A program made the translations under genes and the position numbers. A DNA stretch of 64,000 nucleotides, taken from NCBI RefSeq assembly GCF_021129195.1, contig NZ_JAJOHW010000009.1, positions 22,234 to 86,233 on the forward strand. Reading direction: 5' to 3'. Below the pieces are notes generated by a model that made no database searches, was not told the DNA's origin, and saw only the letters and a program-made list of their open reading frames with translations. Shown here piece after piece: positions 44,137 to 54,383 of this stretch. This stretch comes from Chromobacterium aquaticum (lineage in GTDB: Bacteria; Pseudomonadota; Gammaproteobacteria; Burkholderiales; Chromobacteriaceae). Each line of letters opens with the position of its first letter. Positions within the stretch are counted from its first letter, which is position 1.

Positions 44137-44158
44137 GAAAACCGATATAATTCAAGCC

Positions 44159-44998
44159 ATGAACACACAAGCCATGTCCCCGGAGCAATCGCCTCTGGGC
44201 AAAACCGTCAGCTATCAGGATCATTACGATCCCAGCCTGCTGTTTCCGATCCCGCGCCAGGTCAAGCGCGATGAAATCGGCGTGGACGCCGCCGCGCTGC
44301 CGTTTGCCGGCGTGGACATCTGGACTGGTTTCGAACTGTCCTGGCTCAATGCCCGCGGCAAGCCGCAGGTGGGCATCGCCACCTTCCGCATCCCGGCCGA
44401 CAGCCCTAGCCTGATCGAATCCAAATCGTTCAAGCTCTATCTGAACAGCTATAACCAAACCCGGATGGCCGGCCTGGACGCACTGCGCCGCCAACTAGCC
44501 GACGACCTGTCCGCCGCCGCCGGCAAGCCGATAGGCGTCGACATCATGCTGCCGCAGCAGTTTGGCGGCGAAAGCATTGTCGAACTGGCCGGCGACTCCA
44601 TCGACGATCTGGACATCGAAGTGGACAACTACGCGCCCTGCCCGCAGATTCTGCGCGCCGACGCCGGCGACATCGTCAGCGAGACCCTGTGCAGCCATCT
44701 GCTGAAATCCAACTGCCTGGTCACCGGCCAGCCGGACTGGGGCAGCGTGCAGATCCGCTACACCGGCCCGCGGCTGGACCGCGAGGCGCTGCTGCGCTAC
44801 CTGATAGGCTTCCGCCAGCACAATGAATTCCACGAACAATGCGTGGAACGCATCTTCACCGATCTGCTCCGCGCCTGCGCGCCCAGCCGGCTCACCGTCT
44901 ACGCGCGCTACACCCGTCGCGGCGGGCTGGACATCAACCCCTTCCGCAGCAATTGCGGCGAGATGCCGGTGGGCAACAGCCGTACCGCGCGGCAATAA
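44159..44998 (+). CDS. queF: NADPH-dependent 7-cyano-7-deazaguanine reductase QueF
   Basis: 279 residues, the long (type II) T-fold form with an N-terminal half and a C-terminal half. QueF motif ESKSFKLYL at 87-95, catalytic Cys186 in LKSNCLVTGQPDWGSVQ, Asp193 and the GFRQHNEFHEQCVERIF helix. Reduces preQ0 to preQ1 in queuosine biosynthesis. QueA, a later enzyme of the pathway, is encoded at 49.9 kb in the same window. No preQ1 riboswitch was recognised upstream. Confidence 0.95.
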   Translation: MNTQAMSPEQSPLGKTVSYQDHYDPSLLFPIPRQVKRDEIGVDAAALPFAGVDIWTGFELSWLNARGKPQVGIATFRIPADSPSLIESKSFKLYLNSYNQTRMAGLDALRRQLADDLSAAAGKPIGVDIMLPQQFGGESIVELAGDSIDDLDIEVDNYAPCPQILRADAGDIVSETLCSHLLKSNCLVTGQPDWGSVQIRYTGPRLDREALLRYLIGFRQHNEFHEQCVERIFTDLLRACAPSRLTVYARYTRRGGLDINPFRSNCGEMPVGNSRTARQ

Positions 44999-45021
44999 TA
45001 TTTTTCTAAGCGGGAAAAGCG

Positions 45022-45047
45022 AACAGGCCGGCAAATGCCGGCCTGTT
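45022..45047 (+). terminator. Hairpin terminator of queF
   Basis: AACAGGCCGGC, loop AAAT and GCCGGCCTGTT form a perfect 11-bp stem, followed by TGTC; only a short T-run. Confidence 0.75.
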
Positions 45048-45080
45048 TGTCATTCTGGAAACGATGATCAATGGATCTTA

Positions 45081-45231
45081 GAGCCTGTTCAAAGTCTCGC
45101 GAGCTAGGGCGAGACAAGGCGAAAACGGTTGAAGAAGCGGAATGTACAGGTGGTACATGAGCATTCTGAAAGCGTTTTTAACGCCCTTGTCTAACTATTC
45201 CGCCGACGCGTAGCAGATCGTAAACAGGCTC
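45081..45231. mobile_element. MITE-like element B, TTA-flanked, at the stop codon of the DUF3426 gene
   Basis: 151 bp without coding capacity. Left end GAGCCTGTTCAAAGTCT and reverse complement of right end GAGCCTGTTTACGATCT agree at 13 of 17 positions. It is flanked by TTA on both sides (45078-45080 and 45232-45234); the right one is, on the minus strand, the TAA stop of the DUF3426 gene. The interior matches element A in reverse orientation along most of its length (for example AGGCGAAAACGG and AGCGGAATGTACA). Confidence 0.75.
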
Positions 45232-46338
45232 TTAAGGATAGAACCAATAAAGGCTATACCCCATCGCATGCACCTTGCCGGCATCCAGCCGCATGGTGAC
45301 CTTGACCTCGCTATTGGAATTGAAATGGCCAAGCTTGAAATCATCGGCCTTCAAATACTCCTTGGGCGCGAACACCTTGCGGATCAGCACCTGGTCGTCG
45401 GAGTCCTTCAGCGTCACTTCCAGCATCGGGTAGGCCTGGGAGTAAGTGGCGTGGTTTTTCAGCGTGGCGGATAGCTGGATCAGGTTGGGATAGTCCGGCA
45501 CGAAGGCGAGCTCGGACCATTCGGTGCGCACGCGGGCGATATCGGTGGGCCAAGGCACCGCGCAACCCATGCCCACGCACAAAGCCTCCAGCGTCGGACG
45601 CAATTCCGGCACTTCGGCCGCGATGCGGGTGCGGTTGAAGTAGACCAGCTGGCCGGCCAACACCAGCACGCCAAACACGGAAACCAGCACCGCCAGCGCC
45701 GTCAGCAGCGGGTTGCGCCGGCGCGGCGTGTCCTCATCCGCTTCCGGCTCCTGCGCCGCGCTGGGCGCCGGTTTCCACTCCGGCTCCGGTTCGCGGCGCT
45801 CGAACGGCCGTTCCGGCTCGATGACGGCGGCCGGCGCTTCCGGTTCGGCTTGCGGCTCGGCGCGGCGACGGTTGCCGAACACTTCCGGCGTTGGCTCTTC
45901 CGGCGCGGCTTCTTCCGCGCCGAAAGGATTGCCCAGCGGCGCGCTGACATGGCGGTTCTGCATCGCCTCGGCCAGCGCGCGCTGGAACTCCTCGACATCG
46001 GCGCGCGCGGCCGGCGTTTCTTCCTGCGCCGGCAGCGGCGGCGGCATCAGCAATTCGTCCGGCGGCGGGGCTTCCGCGCCGGCGCCCGGATCGAAATCCG
46101 GCACTTCCAGTTCGAAATCGTCCAGTGCCTCGCTCTGTTGGGCGGGCGGCTGAACAGGCGGAGGCGCCGCGGCGCGCGGAGGCTCCGGCGGCGGCGCGTC
46201 CGCCACCACGAAATACTCGGTGGCGTTGAACACGTGCGAACAGCGCCCGCAGCGCACCAAACCATTGGCGGCCGCTAACTGGGCGTCATTGACCTTGAAG
46301 CGAGTCTGGCAACTGGGGCACTGTGTCGTATATGTCAT
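45232..46338 (-). CDS. DUF3426 zinc-ribbon membrane protein
   Basis: 368 residues from the ATG at 46338. N-terminal MJ0042-type zinc ribbon TQCPSCQTRFKV and VRCGRCSHVFNA (C7, C10, C30, C33), a long acidic Pro/Glu-rich disordered linker (about residues 50-215), one membrane helix PLLTALAVLVSVFGVLVLAG and a C-terminal DUF3426 domain with ELAFVPDYPNLIQLSATLKN and YPMLEVTLKDSDDQVLIRKV. Function unknown; the family is confined to beta/gammaproteobacteria and sits after prmA. It is coupled to prmA by ATGA. Its TAA stop abuts a mobile element. Confidence 0.88.
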   Translation of the reverse strand: MTYTTQCPSCQTRFKVNDAQLAAANGLVRCGRCSHVFNATEYFVVADAPPPEPPRAAAPPPVQPPAQQSEALDDFELEVPDFDPGAGAEAPPPDELLMPPPLPAQEETPAARADVEEFQRALAEAMQNRHVSAPLGNPFGAEEAAPEEPTPEVFGNRRRAEPQAEPEAPAAVIEPERPFERREPEPEWKPAPSAAQEPEADEDTPRRRNPLLTALAVLVSVFGVLVLAGQLVYFNRTRIAAEVPELRPTLEALCVGMGCAVPWPTDIARVRTEWSELAFVPDYPNLIQLSATLKNHATYSQAYPMLEVTLKDSDDQVLIRKVFAPKEYLKADDFKLGHFNSNSEVKVTMRLDAGKVHAMGYSLYWFYP

Positions 46339-47231
46339 ACCGTGGGGCGTCGGATTCCTGTCAGTCTGGTCCATCCTTCGTCGAACACCGGAGCGTCCAT
46401 CTGGAACCACTGTTCATAGATGGCGGACAGCTCTTCGGCCTGTTCGGCGAGAATGCCTGAAAGCACGATTCTACCACCGGTTTTGACATGGCTAGCCAGC
46501 AACTGGCCCAGCATGCGCAGCGGATTGGCCAGGATATTGGCCAGCACCACGTCGTAAACCGCTTCCGGGTTCTGGTCCGGCAGGCAGAAATCGGCCTTCA
46601 CCTGGTTCTGCTCGGCATTGTCATGGCTGGCGCGCACCGCTTGCGGATCGATGTCCACGCCCAAGGCTGAGGCCGCGCCCAGCTTCAGCGCGGCGATGGC
46701 GAGGATGCCGGAACCGCAGCCGTAGTCCAGCACGCTTTCGCCGCCCTGCAGTTGGGCATCCAGCCATTGCAGGCACAAGCGGGTGGTGGGGTGGCTGCCG
46801 GTGCCGAAGGCCAGGCCCGGGTCCAGTTGCAGATTGACCGCGTTGGGCGCCGGCGGCTCGTGCCAGGTCGGCGTGATCCACAGGCGGTCGGAAATGCGGA
46901 TAGGGTCGAACTGCGACTGGGTCAAACGCACCCAATCCTGCTCCTCCACCCGCTCCACGCTATAGCCCGGCAGCGTCAGTTCGCAGGCGGTGGCGGCGGC
47001 GGCGATCAGCAGCGCCACGTCGGCCGCTTCATCAAACAGGGTGATGATGCGGCTGCGGCTCCACAGCTTGTCCACCGGCTCGCCGGGTTCGCCGAAGATG
47101 GGCTCTTCGCGCTCGGTGCCGGCAAACGCGTCCTCGATCGCCGTGGACAGCGCGCCGGCGTCCATCAGCGCGTCGGCCAGACGCTCGGCTACGGTTGACT
47201 CGGCGTCAATGGTGGCTTGCAGCCATGCCAT
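46335..47231 (-). CDS. prmA: Ribosomal protein L11 methyltransferase
   Basis: 298 residues. N-terminal L11-recognition domain, then the Rossmann domain: DPGLAFGTGSHPTTRLCLQW, VLDYGCGSGILAIAALKLGA (SAM motif I), GVDIDPQAVRASHDNAEQNQ and DVVLANILANPLRMLGQLL (NPPx-like motif N-I-L-A-N). Trimethylates lysines and the N-terminus of L11. Start overlaps the accC stop by one base. Confidence 0.95.
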   Translation of the reverse strand: MAWLQATIDAESTVAERLADALMDAGALSTAIEDAFAGTEREEPIFGEPGEPVDKLWSRSRIITLFDEAADVALLIAAAATACELTLPGYSVERVEEQDWVRLTQSQFDPIRISDRLWITPTWHEPPAPNAVNLQLDPGLAFGTGSHPTTRLCLQWLDAQLQGGESVLDYGCGSGILAIAALKLGAASALGVDIDPQAVRASHDNAEQNQVKADFCLPDQNPEAVYDVVLANILANPLRMLGQLLASHVKTGGRIVLSGILAEQAEELSAIYEQWFQMDAPVFDEGWTRLTGIRRPTV

Positions 47232-48589
47232 CAGGCTTCCCCTTTTTTCTGTTCGGCCAAGCGGTGCTCCAGATAGTGAATGCTGGTGCCGCCGCGCTGG
47301 AAGGCCGAATCCAGGAACAATTGCTGGTGCAACGGGATATTGGTCTTAATGCCGGAAATCGAGATTTCCGACAGCGCCACCCGCATCCGCGCCATCGCCT
47401 GGTCGCGGGTATCGCCATAGGCGATCAGCTTGCCCACCATGGAATCGTAATGCGAAGGCACGGTGTAGCCCTGGTAAATATGCGAGTCGATGCGGATGCC
47501 CGGGCCGCCGGCCGGGTGGTAGCTTTCGATCTTGCCTGGCGACGGCACGAAGGTGAACGGATCCTCGGCGTTGATCCGGCATTCCATCGCATGGCCGCGC
47601 AGCACCACGTCCTTCTGTTTGTAGCGCAGCTTTTCGCCGGCGGCGATGCGGATCTGCTCCTGCACGATGTCGATGCCGGTGATCATCTCGGTTACCGGGT
47701 GCTCAACCTGCACCCGGGTATTCATTTCGATGAAGTAGAACTCGCCGCGCTCGAACAGGAATTCAAAAGTGCCGGCGCCGCGGTAGCCGATGCGACGGCA
47801 GGCTTCGGCGCAGGCCTCGCCTATCTTCTGACGCTGCTTGTCGGTGATGCCCGGAGCCGGCGCTTCCTCGATGATCTTCTGGTGGCGGCGCTGCATCGAG
47901 CAGTCGCGCTCGCCCAGGTAGATGGCGTTGCCGTATTCGTCGGCCAGGATCTGGATTTCGATGTGGCGCGGCTCTTCCAGGAATTTTTCCATGTAGACGG
48001 TGGGATTGCCGAACGCCGCGCCGGCTTCGGTGCGGGTCATCTGCACCGAATTGATCAGCGCGCCCTCGGTATGCACCACGCGCATGCCGCGACCGCCGCC
48101 GCCGCCGGCGGCCTTGATGATCACCGGGAAACCGATCTTCTTGGCGATCTTGACGATCTCGGCCGGGTCATCCGGCAAGGCGCCGTCGGAACCGGGCACG
48201 CAAGGCACGCCGGCCGCGATCATCGCGTTCTTGGCCGACACCTTGTCGCCCATCTCTCGGATGGTGTCCGGGCGCGGGCCGATGAACACGAAGCCGGACT
48301 GCTCCACGCGCTCGGCGAAGTCGGCGTTTTCCGACAGGAAGCCGTAACCCGGGTGGATGGCCTGGGAATCGGTGACCTCGGCGGCGGCGATCAACGCCGG
48401 CACATTGAGGTAGCTCTTGCCGCTGGGCGCCGGTCCGATGCAGACCGACTCGTCGGCCAGCTTCACGTACTTGGCTTCGCGGTCGGCCTCGGAATGCACC
48501 ACCACGGTCTTGATGCCCATTTCGCGGCAGGCGCGCTGGATGCGCAGGGCGATTTCACCCCGGTTGGCAATCAGAATTTTTTCAAACAT
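47231..48589 (-). CDS. accC: Acetyl-CoA carboxylase, biotin carboxylase subunit
   Basis: 452 residues from the ATG at 48589. ATP-grasp enzyme: [40 protein letters not shown], the glycine-rich loop [37 protein letters not shown] and [20 protein letters not shown]. Carboxylates biotin on AccB, the first step of fatty acid synthesis. Standard accB-accC order, 131 bp apart. Confidence 0.97.
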   Translation of the reverse strand: MFEKILIANRGEIALRIQRACREMGIKTVVVHSEADREAKYVKLADESVCIGPAPSGKSYLNVPALIAAAEVTDSQAIHPGYGFLSENADFAERVEQSGFVFIGPRPDTIREMGDKVSAKNAMIAAGVPCVPGSDGALPDDPAEIVKIAKKIGFPVIIKAAGGGGGRGMRVVHTEGALINSVQMTRTEAGAAFGNPTVYMEKFLEEPRHIEIQILADEYGNAIYLGERDCSMQRRHQKIIEEAPAPGITDKQRQKIGEACAEACRRIGYRGAGTFEFLFERGEFYFIEMNTRVQVEHPVTEMITGIDIVQEQIRIAAGEKLRYKQKDVVLRGHAMECRINAEDPFTFVPSPGKIESYHPAGGPGIRIDSHIYQGYTVPSHYDSMVGKLIAYGDTRDQAMARMRVALSEISISGIKTNIPLHQQLFLDSAFQRGGTSIHYLEHRLAEQKKGEA

Positions 48590-48665
48590 GGAATTCTCCG
48601 CTGGCGGGCTCCGCGGCCGGCCTTGTCGCCGGCGCGGCCGGAGCCGCCAATGCTGTCTTGGCAAA

Positions 48666-48700
48666 CAACAAGGGCACAGACGCTGCGCCGTGCCCTGTTG
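48666..48700 (-). promoter_or_regulatory. Hairpin in the accB-accC intergenic region
   Basis: AGGGCAC (48671-48677) pairs with GTGCCCT (48690-48696), extended by CAAC/GTTG across a one-base bulge. No strong T-run follows on the minus strand, so partial termination or mRNA processing between the two genes is only a possibility. The rest of the 131-bp gap is GC-rich. Confidence 0.35.
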
Positions 48701-48720
48701 CTAAGCCTGTCGTTTGGCGC

Positions 48721-49176
48721 TTACTCGATGATGAACAGCGGCTCGCCGAATTCCACCGGTTGGCCGTCCTCGACCAGGATGGCCTTGACCACGCCGGAGC
48801 GGTCGGCTTCGATCTCGTTCATCAGCTTCATCGCTTCGATGATGCACAAGGTATCGCCGGCGTTCACGCTCTGGCCCACCTCGATGAAGCTCTTGGCGCC
48901 CGGGCTCGGCGAGCGATAGAAGGTGCCCACCATCGGCGACTTCATCGCGTTCTTGTCATTGCTGACCGGCGCGGCGGCCTCGGCGGCCGGAGCGGCCACG
49001 GCGGCGGCTTGGGCGTTGGGCACTTGCAGAGCGGTCATCGGTTGAGCGTAGGCCATCTGCGGCGCGGCGGATACGCGGGTGATGCGGACTTTTTCTTCCC
49101 CCTCGGTCACTTCGAGTTCGGCAATGCCGGATTCCTCGACGAGATCGATCAGCTTCTTGAGTTTACGGAGATCCAT
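48721..49176 (-). CDS. accB: Acetyl-CoA carboxylase, biotin carboxyl carrier protein
   Basis: 151 residues. N-terminal [20 protein letters not shown] helix, an Ala/Pro-rich hinge (about residues 38-72), and the biotinyl domain [20 protein letters not shown], with the biotin-accepting lysine K117 in [15 protein letters not shown]. Carries carboxybiotin between AccC and the carboxyltransferase. 36 bp after aroQ. Confidence 0.97.
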   Translation of the reverse strand: MDLRKLKKLIDLVEESGIAELEVTEGEEKVRITRVSAAPQMAYAQPMTALQVPNAQAAAVAAPAAEAAAPVSNDKNAMKSPMVGTFYRSPSPGAKSFIEVGQSVNAGDTLCIIEAMKLMNEIEADRSGVVKAILVEDGQPVEFGEPLFIIE

Positions 49177-49212
49177 TGATAATCCTTCGAGTGGGATATT
49201 CGGTAGAGTGGG

Positions 49213-49662
49213 TCAGGCCTGCGCGGCAAGACGCCGGATGGCGTGCGCAAGCGCCAGTTCATAGCCGTGGGCGCCGAGTCCGCAGATCACGCCGACCGCG
49301 AGGTCGGAGAAATACGAATGCTGACGGAACGGTTCGCGGGCATGAACGTTGGAAAGGTGGACTTCTATAAACGGCAGCTTCACCGCCGCCAGCGCATCGC
49401 GCAAGGCGACGCTGGTATGGGTGAAAGCCGCCGGATTGATCAGAATGAAAGCGGTGCCGTCATTCAGGCACTGCTGCACGCGATCTATCAGTACATACTC
49501 GGCGTTGCTCTGCAACGCGGACAACTCAAACCCCGCGGCGCTAGCCTGCTGTTCCAGCCGCTGGTTGATATCGTCAAGCGTTTCCCGGCCGTAGTGCTGC
49601 GGCTCCCGCTGTCCCAGCAGGTTGAGGTTGGGGCCATGCAACACAAGGATTTTTCCGGTCAA
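49213..49662 (-). CDS. aroQ: Type II 3-dehydroquinate dehydratase
   Basis: 149 residues. TTG start at 49662 chosen because a GGAG ribosome site lies 7 nt upstream and the next in-frame ATG (49704) would add 14 unlikely residues; no ATG exists at the family start. [20 protein letters not shown] (with the flexible-loop Arg and Tyr), [17 protein letters not shown] and [20 protein letters not shown] (catalytic His region) are family motifs. Third step of the shikimate pathway. Leads the aroQ-accB-accC-prmA run. Confidence 0.93.
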   Translation of the reverse strand: MTGKILVLHGPNLNLLGQREPQHYGRETLDDINQRLEQQASAAGFELSALQSNAEYVLIDRVQQCLNDGTAFILINPAAFTHTSVALRDALAAVKLPFIEVHLSNVHAREPFRQHSYFSDLAVGVICGLGAHGYELALAHAIRRLAAQA

Positions 49663-49940
49663 AGCCTGCTCCTGTTTATCATCTTGGGCGCGAGTTTGCC
49701 GCAATTCGCTGCAAGATGTCTAGCTTTTGCGTCATTTCAAACAGCCGTTTGGATGCAAAACGGCGACACGACTCGAGTCAAAGCACTAGTATCCACGGGC
49801 GTTTTTCCGCCTGGCAAGTTTTTACCAACTTGCCGAAAATCGATGTTGATTCAGCGCAAATCCCGCCATACCCCGCACAAGCTGATGCCGGCCGGCGGCG
49901 GCACGGGTATAATTTGCCGATTCTGAATCTTTTACGTCTT

Positions 49941-50963
49941 ATGCAGCTTTCCGACTTCGACTACCACCTGCCCGAGCAACTGATCGCCCAGCACCCTCCG
50001 GCGGAGCGCGGCGCCAGCCGCTTGTTGCACGTTGCCGGCCAAAACCGCGCCGACCTGCGCTTCAGCGACTTCATCGACCACATCAGCCCCGGCGACGTGA
50101 TGGTGTTCAACGACACCCGCGTGATCAAGGCGCGGCTGTTCGGCGAAAAAGCCAGCGGCGGCAAGGTCGAGGCGCTGATAGAACGCGTGCTGGACGCCCA
50201 CACCGCGCTGGCCCATGTGCGCGCCTCCAAATCGCCCAAGCCCGGCACCCGGCTGATCTTCGCCGAACGCTGGGAGGCCGAGATGGTAGAACGTCACGGC
50301 GAGCTGTTCAAGCTGCGCTTCCTGGCCGAGGACAATCTGTTCGACATCCTGGAAGCCTCCGGCAAGCTGCCGCTGCCGCCTTATATAGAACGCGGCGCCG
50401 GCGACGAGGATGACGAGCGCTACCAGACCGTCTACGCCCGCGAGCGCGGCGCGGTGGCCGCGCCCACCGCCGGCCTGCACTTCACCGAAGACATGCTGGA
50501 ACAGCTGCGCGCCAAGGGCGTGCACCTGGCCTACGTCACCCTGCACGTCGGCGCCGGCACCTTCCAGCCGGTGCGAGTGGACAATATCGCCGAGCACAAG
50601 ATGCACAGCGAAATCTACGAAGTGCCGGAAGCCACCCGCGCGCTGATCGCCGAGGCCCACGCCAGCGGCCGCAAAGTGCTGTCGGTGGGCACCACCAGCA
50701 TGCGCGCGCTGGAATCCGCCGCGCGCGGCGGCGAACTGGCGGCCGGCTGCGGCGAAACCGACATCTTCATCACCCCGGGCTACCGCTTCCGGGTGGTGGA
50801 CCGCCTGCTGACCAATTTCCACCTGCCCAAGTCCACGCTGCTGATGCTGGTGTCGGCTTTCGCCGGTTACGAGGAAATGCGCGCCGCCTACCAGCACGCG
50901 GTGGAGCGGGAATATCGCTTCTTCAGCTATGGCGACGCCATGCTGCTGGAACGCAAAGACTGA
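49941..50963 (+). CDS. queA: tRNA preQ1(34) S-adenosylmethionine ribosyltransferase-isomerase
   Basis: 340 residues from the ATG at 49941 (no clear ribosome site upstream). [60 protein letters not shown] and the C-terminal [20 protein letters not shown] are QueA signatures. Transfers the ribosyl part of SAM to preQ1 in tRNA to give epoxyqueuosine. Starts the run queA-DUF971-ubiE-ubiJ-ubiB. Confidence 0.96.
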   Translation: MQLSDFDYHLPEQLIAQHPPAERGASRLLHVAGQNRADLRFSDFIDHISPGDVMVFNDTRVIKARLFGEKASGGKVEALIERVLDAHTALAHVRASKSPKPGTRLIFAERWEAEMVERHGELFKLRFLAEDNLFDILEASGKLPLPPYIERGAGDEDDERYQTVYARERGAVAAPTAGLHFTEDMLEQLRAKGVHLAYVTLHVGAGTFQPVRVDNIAEHKMHSEIYEVPEATRALIAEAHASGRKVLSVGTTSMRALESAARGGELAAGCGETDIFITPGYRFRVVDRLLTNFHLPKSTLLMLVSAFAGYEEMRAAYQHAVEREYRFFSYGDAMLLERKD

Positions 50964-50991
50964 TACGCGGCTTGACCGTTTAGGAGCACCC

Positions 50992-51363
50992 ATGTCCGGA
51001 CTCACCCCTGGCGCCGCGGCGCCGCAGGAAATCCAGCTGCACGCGGTATCGCGCGTGCTGGAAATCAGCTTCGACGACGGCGCGCGCTTCGAACTGCCCT
51101 GCGAATACCTGCGCGTCTACTCGCCTTCGGCGGAAGTGCGCGGCCACGGCGCCGGCCAGGAAGTGCTGCAAGTGGGCAAGCGCCATGTCGCCATCACCGC
51201 GCTGGAGCCGGTGGGCCATTACGCGCTGAAGATCACCTTCGACGACGGCCACGACAGCGGCCTCTACAGCTGGCAATACCTTTACGAGCTGGGCGCCAAG
51301 CGCGACCAGTACTGGCAGGATTACCTCAACCGCCTCGCCGCCGCTGGCGCGAGCAGGGAGTGA
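50992..51363 (+). CDS. DUF971 (gamma-butyrobetaine hydroxylase N-terminal-like) protein
   Basis: 123 residues from the ATG at 50992, with TAGGAGCACCC just before it. [60 protein letters not shown] and [20 protein letters not shown] form the DUF971 domain, found in betaproteobacteria next to ubiE and in eukaryotic BBOX1/TMLHE as the N-terminal domain. Possibly an iron-sulphur-related accessory factor; function not settled. Confidence 0.9.
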   Translation: MSGLTPGAAAPQEIQLHAVSRVLEISFDDGARFELPCEYLRVYSPSAEVRGHGAGQEVLQVGKRHVAITALEPVGHYALKITFDDGHDSGLYSWQYLYELGAKRDQYWQDYLNRLAAAGASRE

Positions 51364-51365
51364 CC

Positions 51366-52100
51366 ATGGACAAGACGACCCACTTCGGCTTCAAGACCGT
51401 TGCCGAAAGCGAAAAAGCCGCCAAGGTGGCCGATGTGTTCCACTCGGTGGCCAAGAAATACGACGTGATGAACGACCTGATGTCCGGCGGCCTGCACCGG
51501 GTGTGGAAGCACTTCACCCTGACCACCTCCGGCGTCAAGGCCGGCGACAAGGTGCTGGACATCGCCGGCGGCACCGGCGACCTGTCGCGCGGCTGGGCCA
51601 AGCGCGTGGGCAAGAGCGGCGAAGTGTGGCTGACCGACATCAACAGCTCGATGCTGACCGTGGGCCGCGACCGGCTGCTGGACGACGGCCTGGTGCTGCC
51701 GGTGTCCTTGGCCGACGCCGAGAAGCTGCCCTTCCCCGACAACTACTTCGACGCGGTGTCGGTGGCTTTCGGCCTGCGCAATATGACCCACAAGGACGCG
51801 GCGCTGAAGGAAATGTGCCGGGTGCTGAAGCCGGGCGGCAAGCTGATGGTGCTGGAGTTCTCCAAAGTGTGGAAACCGCTGTCGCCGTTCTACGACTTCT
51901 ACTCCTTCAAGGCGCTGCCGGTGATGGGCAAGCTGGTGGCTAACGACCCCGACAGCTACCAGTACCTGGCCGAATCCATCCGCATGCATCCCGATCAGGA
52001 AACGCTGAAGCAGATGATGCTGGACGCCGGCTTCGGCAAGGTGGATTACCACAATATGAGCGGCGGCGTGGTGGCGCTGCACAAGGGCTACAAGTTCTAA
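51366..52100 (+). CDS. ubiE: Ubiquinone/menaquinone methyltransferase UbiE
   Basis: 244 residues from the ATG at 51366 (AGGGAG ribosome site); a GTG at 51360 is also in frame. [40 protein letters not shown], the SAM site [20 protein letters not shown], and [19 protein letters not shown] with [20 protein letters not shown] are the family signature. C-methylates the quinone ring. Its TAA is directly followed by a MITE-like element, which separates it from ubiJ. Confidence 0.96.
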   Translation: MDKTTHFGFKTVAESEKAAKVADVFHSVAKKYDVMNDLMSGGLHRVWKHFTLTTSGVKAGDKVLDIAGGTGDLSRGWAKRVGKSGEVWLTDINSSMLTVGRDRLLDDGLVLPVSLADAEKLPFPDNYFDAVSVAFGLRNMTHKDAALKEMCRVLKPGGKLMVLEFSKVWKPLSPFYDFYSFKALPVMGKLVANDPDSYQYLAESIRMHPDQETLKQMMLDAGFGKVDYHNMSGGVVALHKGYKF

Positions 52101-52227
52101 GAACCTGTTTACGATCTGCCGCGCGCCGGCGGAGACCTTGCGCGAGCGTCCGCTTCGAAATACTCATGCGGCGCACGGAGACTCCACGCCTGGTCTCGCC
52201 CTAGCTCACGGGATCGTGAACACGCTC
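52101..52227. mobile_element. MITE-like element C, at the ubiE stop codon
   Basis: 127 bp. Left end GAACCTGTTTACGATCT and reverse complement of right end GAGCGTGTTCACGATCC agree at 13 of 17 positions. The left flank is TAA (52098-52100, the ubiE stop); the right flank is CAA (52228-52230), so the target duplication has decayed by one base. The interior has diverged from elements A and B. It intrudes between ubiE and ubiJ, which are normally close. Confidence 0.6.
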
Positions 52228-52264
52228 CAAGCCCCCCTTAACCATCCACGCACGGAGACAGCGC

Positions 52265-52849
52265 ATGGGCATCCAGATAGCCGCATTCAACCACCTGTTG
52301 AACCAGCACCCGGCGGTGCGGGCGGAACTGGCCGCGCACGCCGGACGGCGCATCGCCGTGGCGCTGCCGCCGCTGCAAGTGGCCGGCGTGCTCACCGATG
52401 AAGGCTGGCTGGCCGCCTGCGAGGGCGAGCCGGAAGCCACCGTCCGCCTCAAGCACGCCGCCGCGCTGGCGGCGGTGGCCGGGCGCGACCCGGCGCTGAA
52501 CGATGTCCAGTTCAGCGGCGACGCCGAACTGGCCACCGCCGTCGGCCGCCTGCTGGGCCGCCTGCAATGGAACGCCGCCGAGGACCTGTCGCGGCTGGTG
52601 GGCGACACCGCCGCCCAGCGCGCGGAAACCCTGGCGCGCGGCCTGCTCGGCTTCAAGGGCCAAGTGGCCTGGCGGCTGGCCGCCAACTGGGTGGAGCACC
52701 TGCGCGAGGAAACGCCGGTACTGGCCAGCCGCCGGCTGGTGCAAGGCTTCATCGCCGAAGTCGACGCGCTGCGCGACGACGCCGGCCGCCTGGAAAAACG
52801 CCTGGCGCGGCTGCGGGCCGCGCTGCAACAAGAACAGACAAAGGCCTGA
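52265..52849 (+). CDS. ubiJ: Ubiquinone biosynthesis accessory factor UbiJ
   Basis: 194 residues. SCP2-like lipid-binding domain: AAFNHLLNQHPAVRAELAAH, VALPPLQVAGVLTDEGWLAA, VQFSGDAELATAVGRLLGRL and WNAAEDLSRLVGDTAAQRAE, then a C-terminal coiled coil (DALRDDAGRLEKRLARLRAA). UbiJ with UbiK holds the soluble Ubi complex and its lipid intermediates. 6 bp before ubiB. Confidence 0.9.
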   Translation: MGIQIAAFNHLLNQHPAVRAELAAHAGRRIAVALPPLQVAGVLTDEGWLAACEGEPEATVRLKHAAALAAVAGRDPALNDVQFSGDAELATAVGRLLGRLQWNAAEDLSRLVGDTAAQRAETLARGLLGFKGQVAWRLAANWVEHLREETPVLASRRLVQGFIAEVDALRDDAGRLEKRLARLRAALQQEQTKA

Positions 52850-52855
52850 CGGCAC

Positions 52856-54382
52856 ATGCGGATTTCGCGCTTCTTCAAGATCGTTTCCACCTTCTACCGC
52901 TTCGGCCTGGACGACTTCCTGGAAGGTCACTCCAAACTCGGCATCGTCCACAAGCTGTTCGGCCTGCTGCCGCTGCGCCGCGACACCAGCGCGCCGCTGC
53001 CGCAACGGGTGCGGCTGGCGCTGGAAAGCCTGGGCCCCATCTTCGTCAAATTCGGCCAGGTGCTGTCCACCCGCCGCGATCTGCTGCCACCGGACTACGC
53101 CGACGAACTGGCGCGGCTGCAAGACCGAGTGCCGCCCTACGACGGCCTGCTGGCGCGCGAGGTGATTGAACGCAGCCTGGGCCGCAAGGTGGACGAACTC
53201 TACCTCGACTTCGACAACACCCCGGTGGCCAGCGCCTCGGTGGCCCAGGTGCACAAGGCCTGGCTGCGCCAGCCCGATGGCGGCCGCGGCCGCGAAGTGG
53301 CGGTCAAGGTGCTGCGCCCCGGCATCCAGCCGGTGATCGAGCAAGACCTGGCGCTGATGGCCACGCTGGCCGGCTGGGTGGAAAAACTGTTCACCGACGG
53401 CAAGCGGCTGAAGCCGCGCGAAGTGGTGGCCGAGTTCGACAAATACCTGCACGACGAACTGGACATGATGCACGAGGCAGCCAACGCCTCGCAGCTGCGT
53501 CGCAACTTCAAGAACTCGGACATGCTGATCGTGCCCGAGGTATTCTACGACTACACCAGCCGCGACGTGCTGACGCTGGAATGGATGCACGGCATCCCGG
53601 TGGGCCAGGTGGACCGGCTGCGCGAAGCCGGCGTGGACCTCACCAAGCTCAGCCGCTACGGCGTGGAAATCTTCTTCACCCAAGTGTTCCGCCACGGCTT
53701 CTTCCACGCCGACATGCACCCGGGCAATATCTTCGTCGCCGCCGACGGCCGCTACATCGCGCTGGACTTCGGCATCGTCGGCACCCTGACCGACACCGAC
53801 AAGCACTACCTGGCGGTCAACTTCCTCGCCTTCTTCAACCGCGACTACCACCGCGTCGCCACCGCCCACATCGAATCCGGCTGGGTGCCGAAAGACACCC
53901 GCGCCGAGGAACTGGAAGCGGCGGTGCGCACCGTGTGCGAACCCATCTTCGAAAAGCCGCTGTCGGAAATCTCCTTCGGCATGGTGCTGCTGCGCCTGTT
54001 CGAAACCAGCCGCCGCTTCAATGTGGAAATCCAGCCGCAACTGGTGCTGCTGCAAAAGACCCTGCTCAATATCGAAGGCCTGGGCCGCCAGCTGGACCCC
54101 AACCTGGACCTGTGGGATACCGCCAAGCCCTTCCTGACCAAGTGGATGAACGAGCAGATAGGCTGGCGCGGCCTGCTGCGCACGCTGAAGCACGAAGCGC
54201 CGCAATGGGCCACCACCCTGCCCACGCTGCCGCGCAAACTGAATGACGCGCTGTCCTCCGCCAACAGCGAGTTGCTGATCAGCGGCTACATCCAGCTGAT
54301 GCGGGAACAGAAGCGCCAGAACTGGCTGCTGGCGCTGATCGCCATCCTGCTGGCGGCCTTGCTGTTGAAAAACTGGCTCTGA
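52856..54382 (+). CDS. ubiB: Ubiquinone biosynthesis atypical kinase/ATPase UbiB
   Basis: 508 residues, ADCK/UbiB family. KxGQ motif [20 protein letters not shown] (about 62-81), alanine-rich loop in [60 protein letters not shown] (catalytic loop) and [13 protein letters not shown] (DFG). Two C-terminal membrane helices in [20 protein letters not shown]. Needed for ubiquinone synthesis, probably by extracting lipid precursors. Confidence 0.96.
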   Translation: MRISRFFKIVSTFYRFGLDDFLEGHSKLGIVHKLFGLLPLRRDTSAPLPQRVRLALESLGPIFVKFGQVLSTRRDLLPPDYADELARLQDRVPPYDGLLAREVIERSLGRKVDELYLDFDNTPVASASVAQVHKAWLRQPDGGRGREVAVKVLRPGIQPVIEQDLALMATLAGWVEKLFTDGKRLKPREVVAEFDKYLHDELDMMHEAANASQLRRNFKNSDMLIVPEVFYDYTSRDVLTLEWMHGIPVGQVDRLREAGVDLTKLSRYGVEIFFTQVFRHGFFHADMHPGNIFVAADGRYIALDFGIVGTLTDTDKHYLAVNFLAFFNRDYHRVATAHIESGWVPKDTRAEELEAAVRTVCEPIFEKPLSEISFGMVLLRLFETSRRFNVEIQPQLVLLQKTLLNIEGLGRQLDPNLDLWDTAKPFLTKWMNEQIGWRGLLRTLKHEAPQWATTLPTLPRKLNDALSSANSELLISGYIQLMREQKRQNWLLALIAILLAALLLKNWL

Positions 54383-54383
54383 C

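Noticed and set aside
44096..44158. preQ1 riboswitch before queF
   Set aside because: The interval has only a simple GC-rich hairpin and lacks the short A-rich tail and pseudoknot of preQ1 classes.
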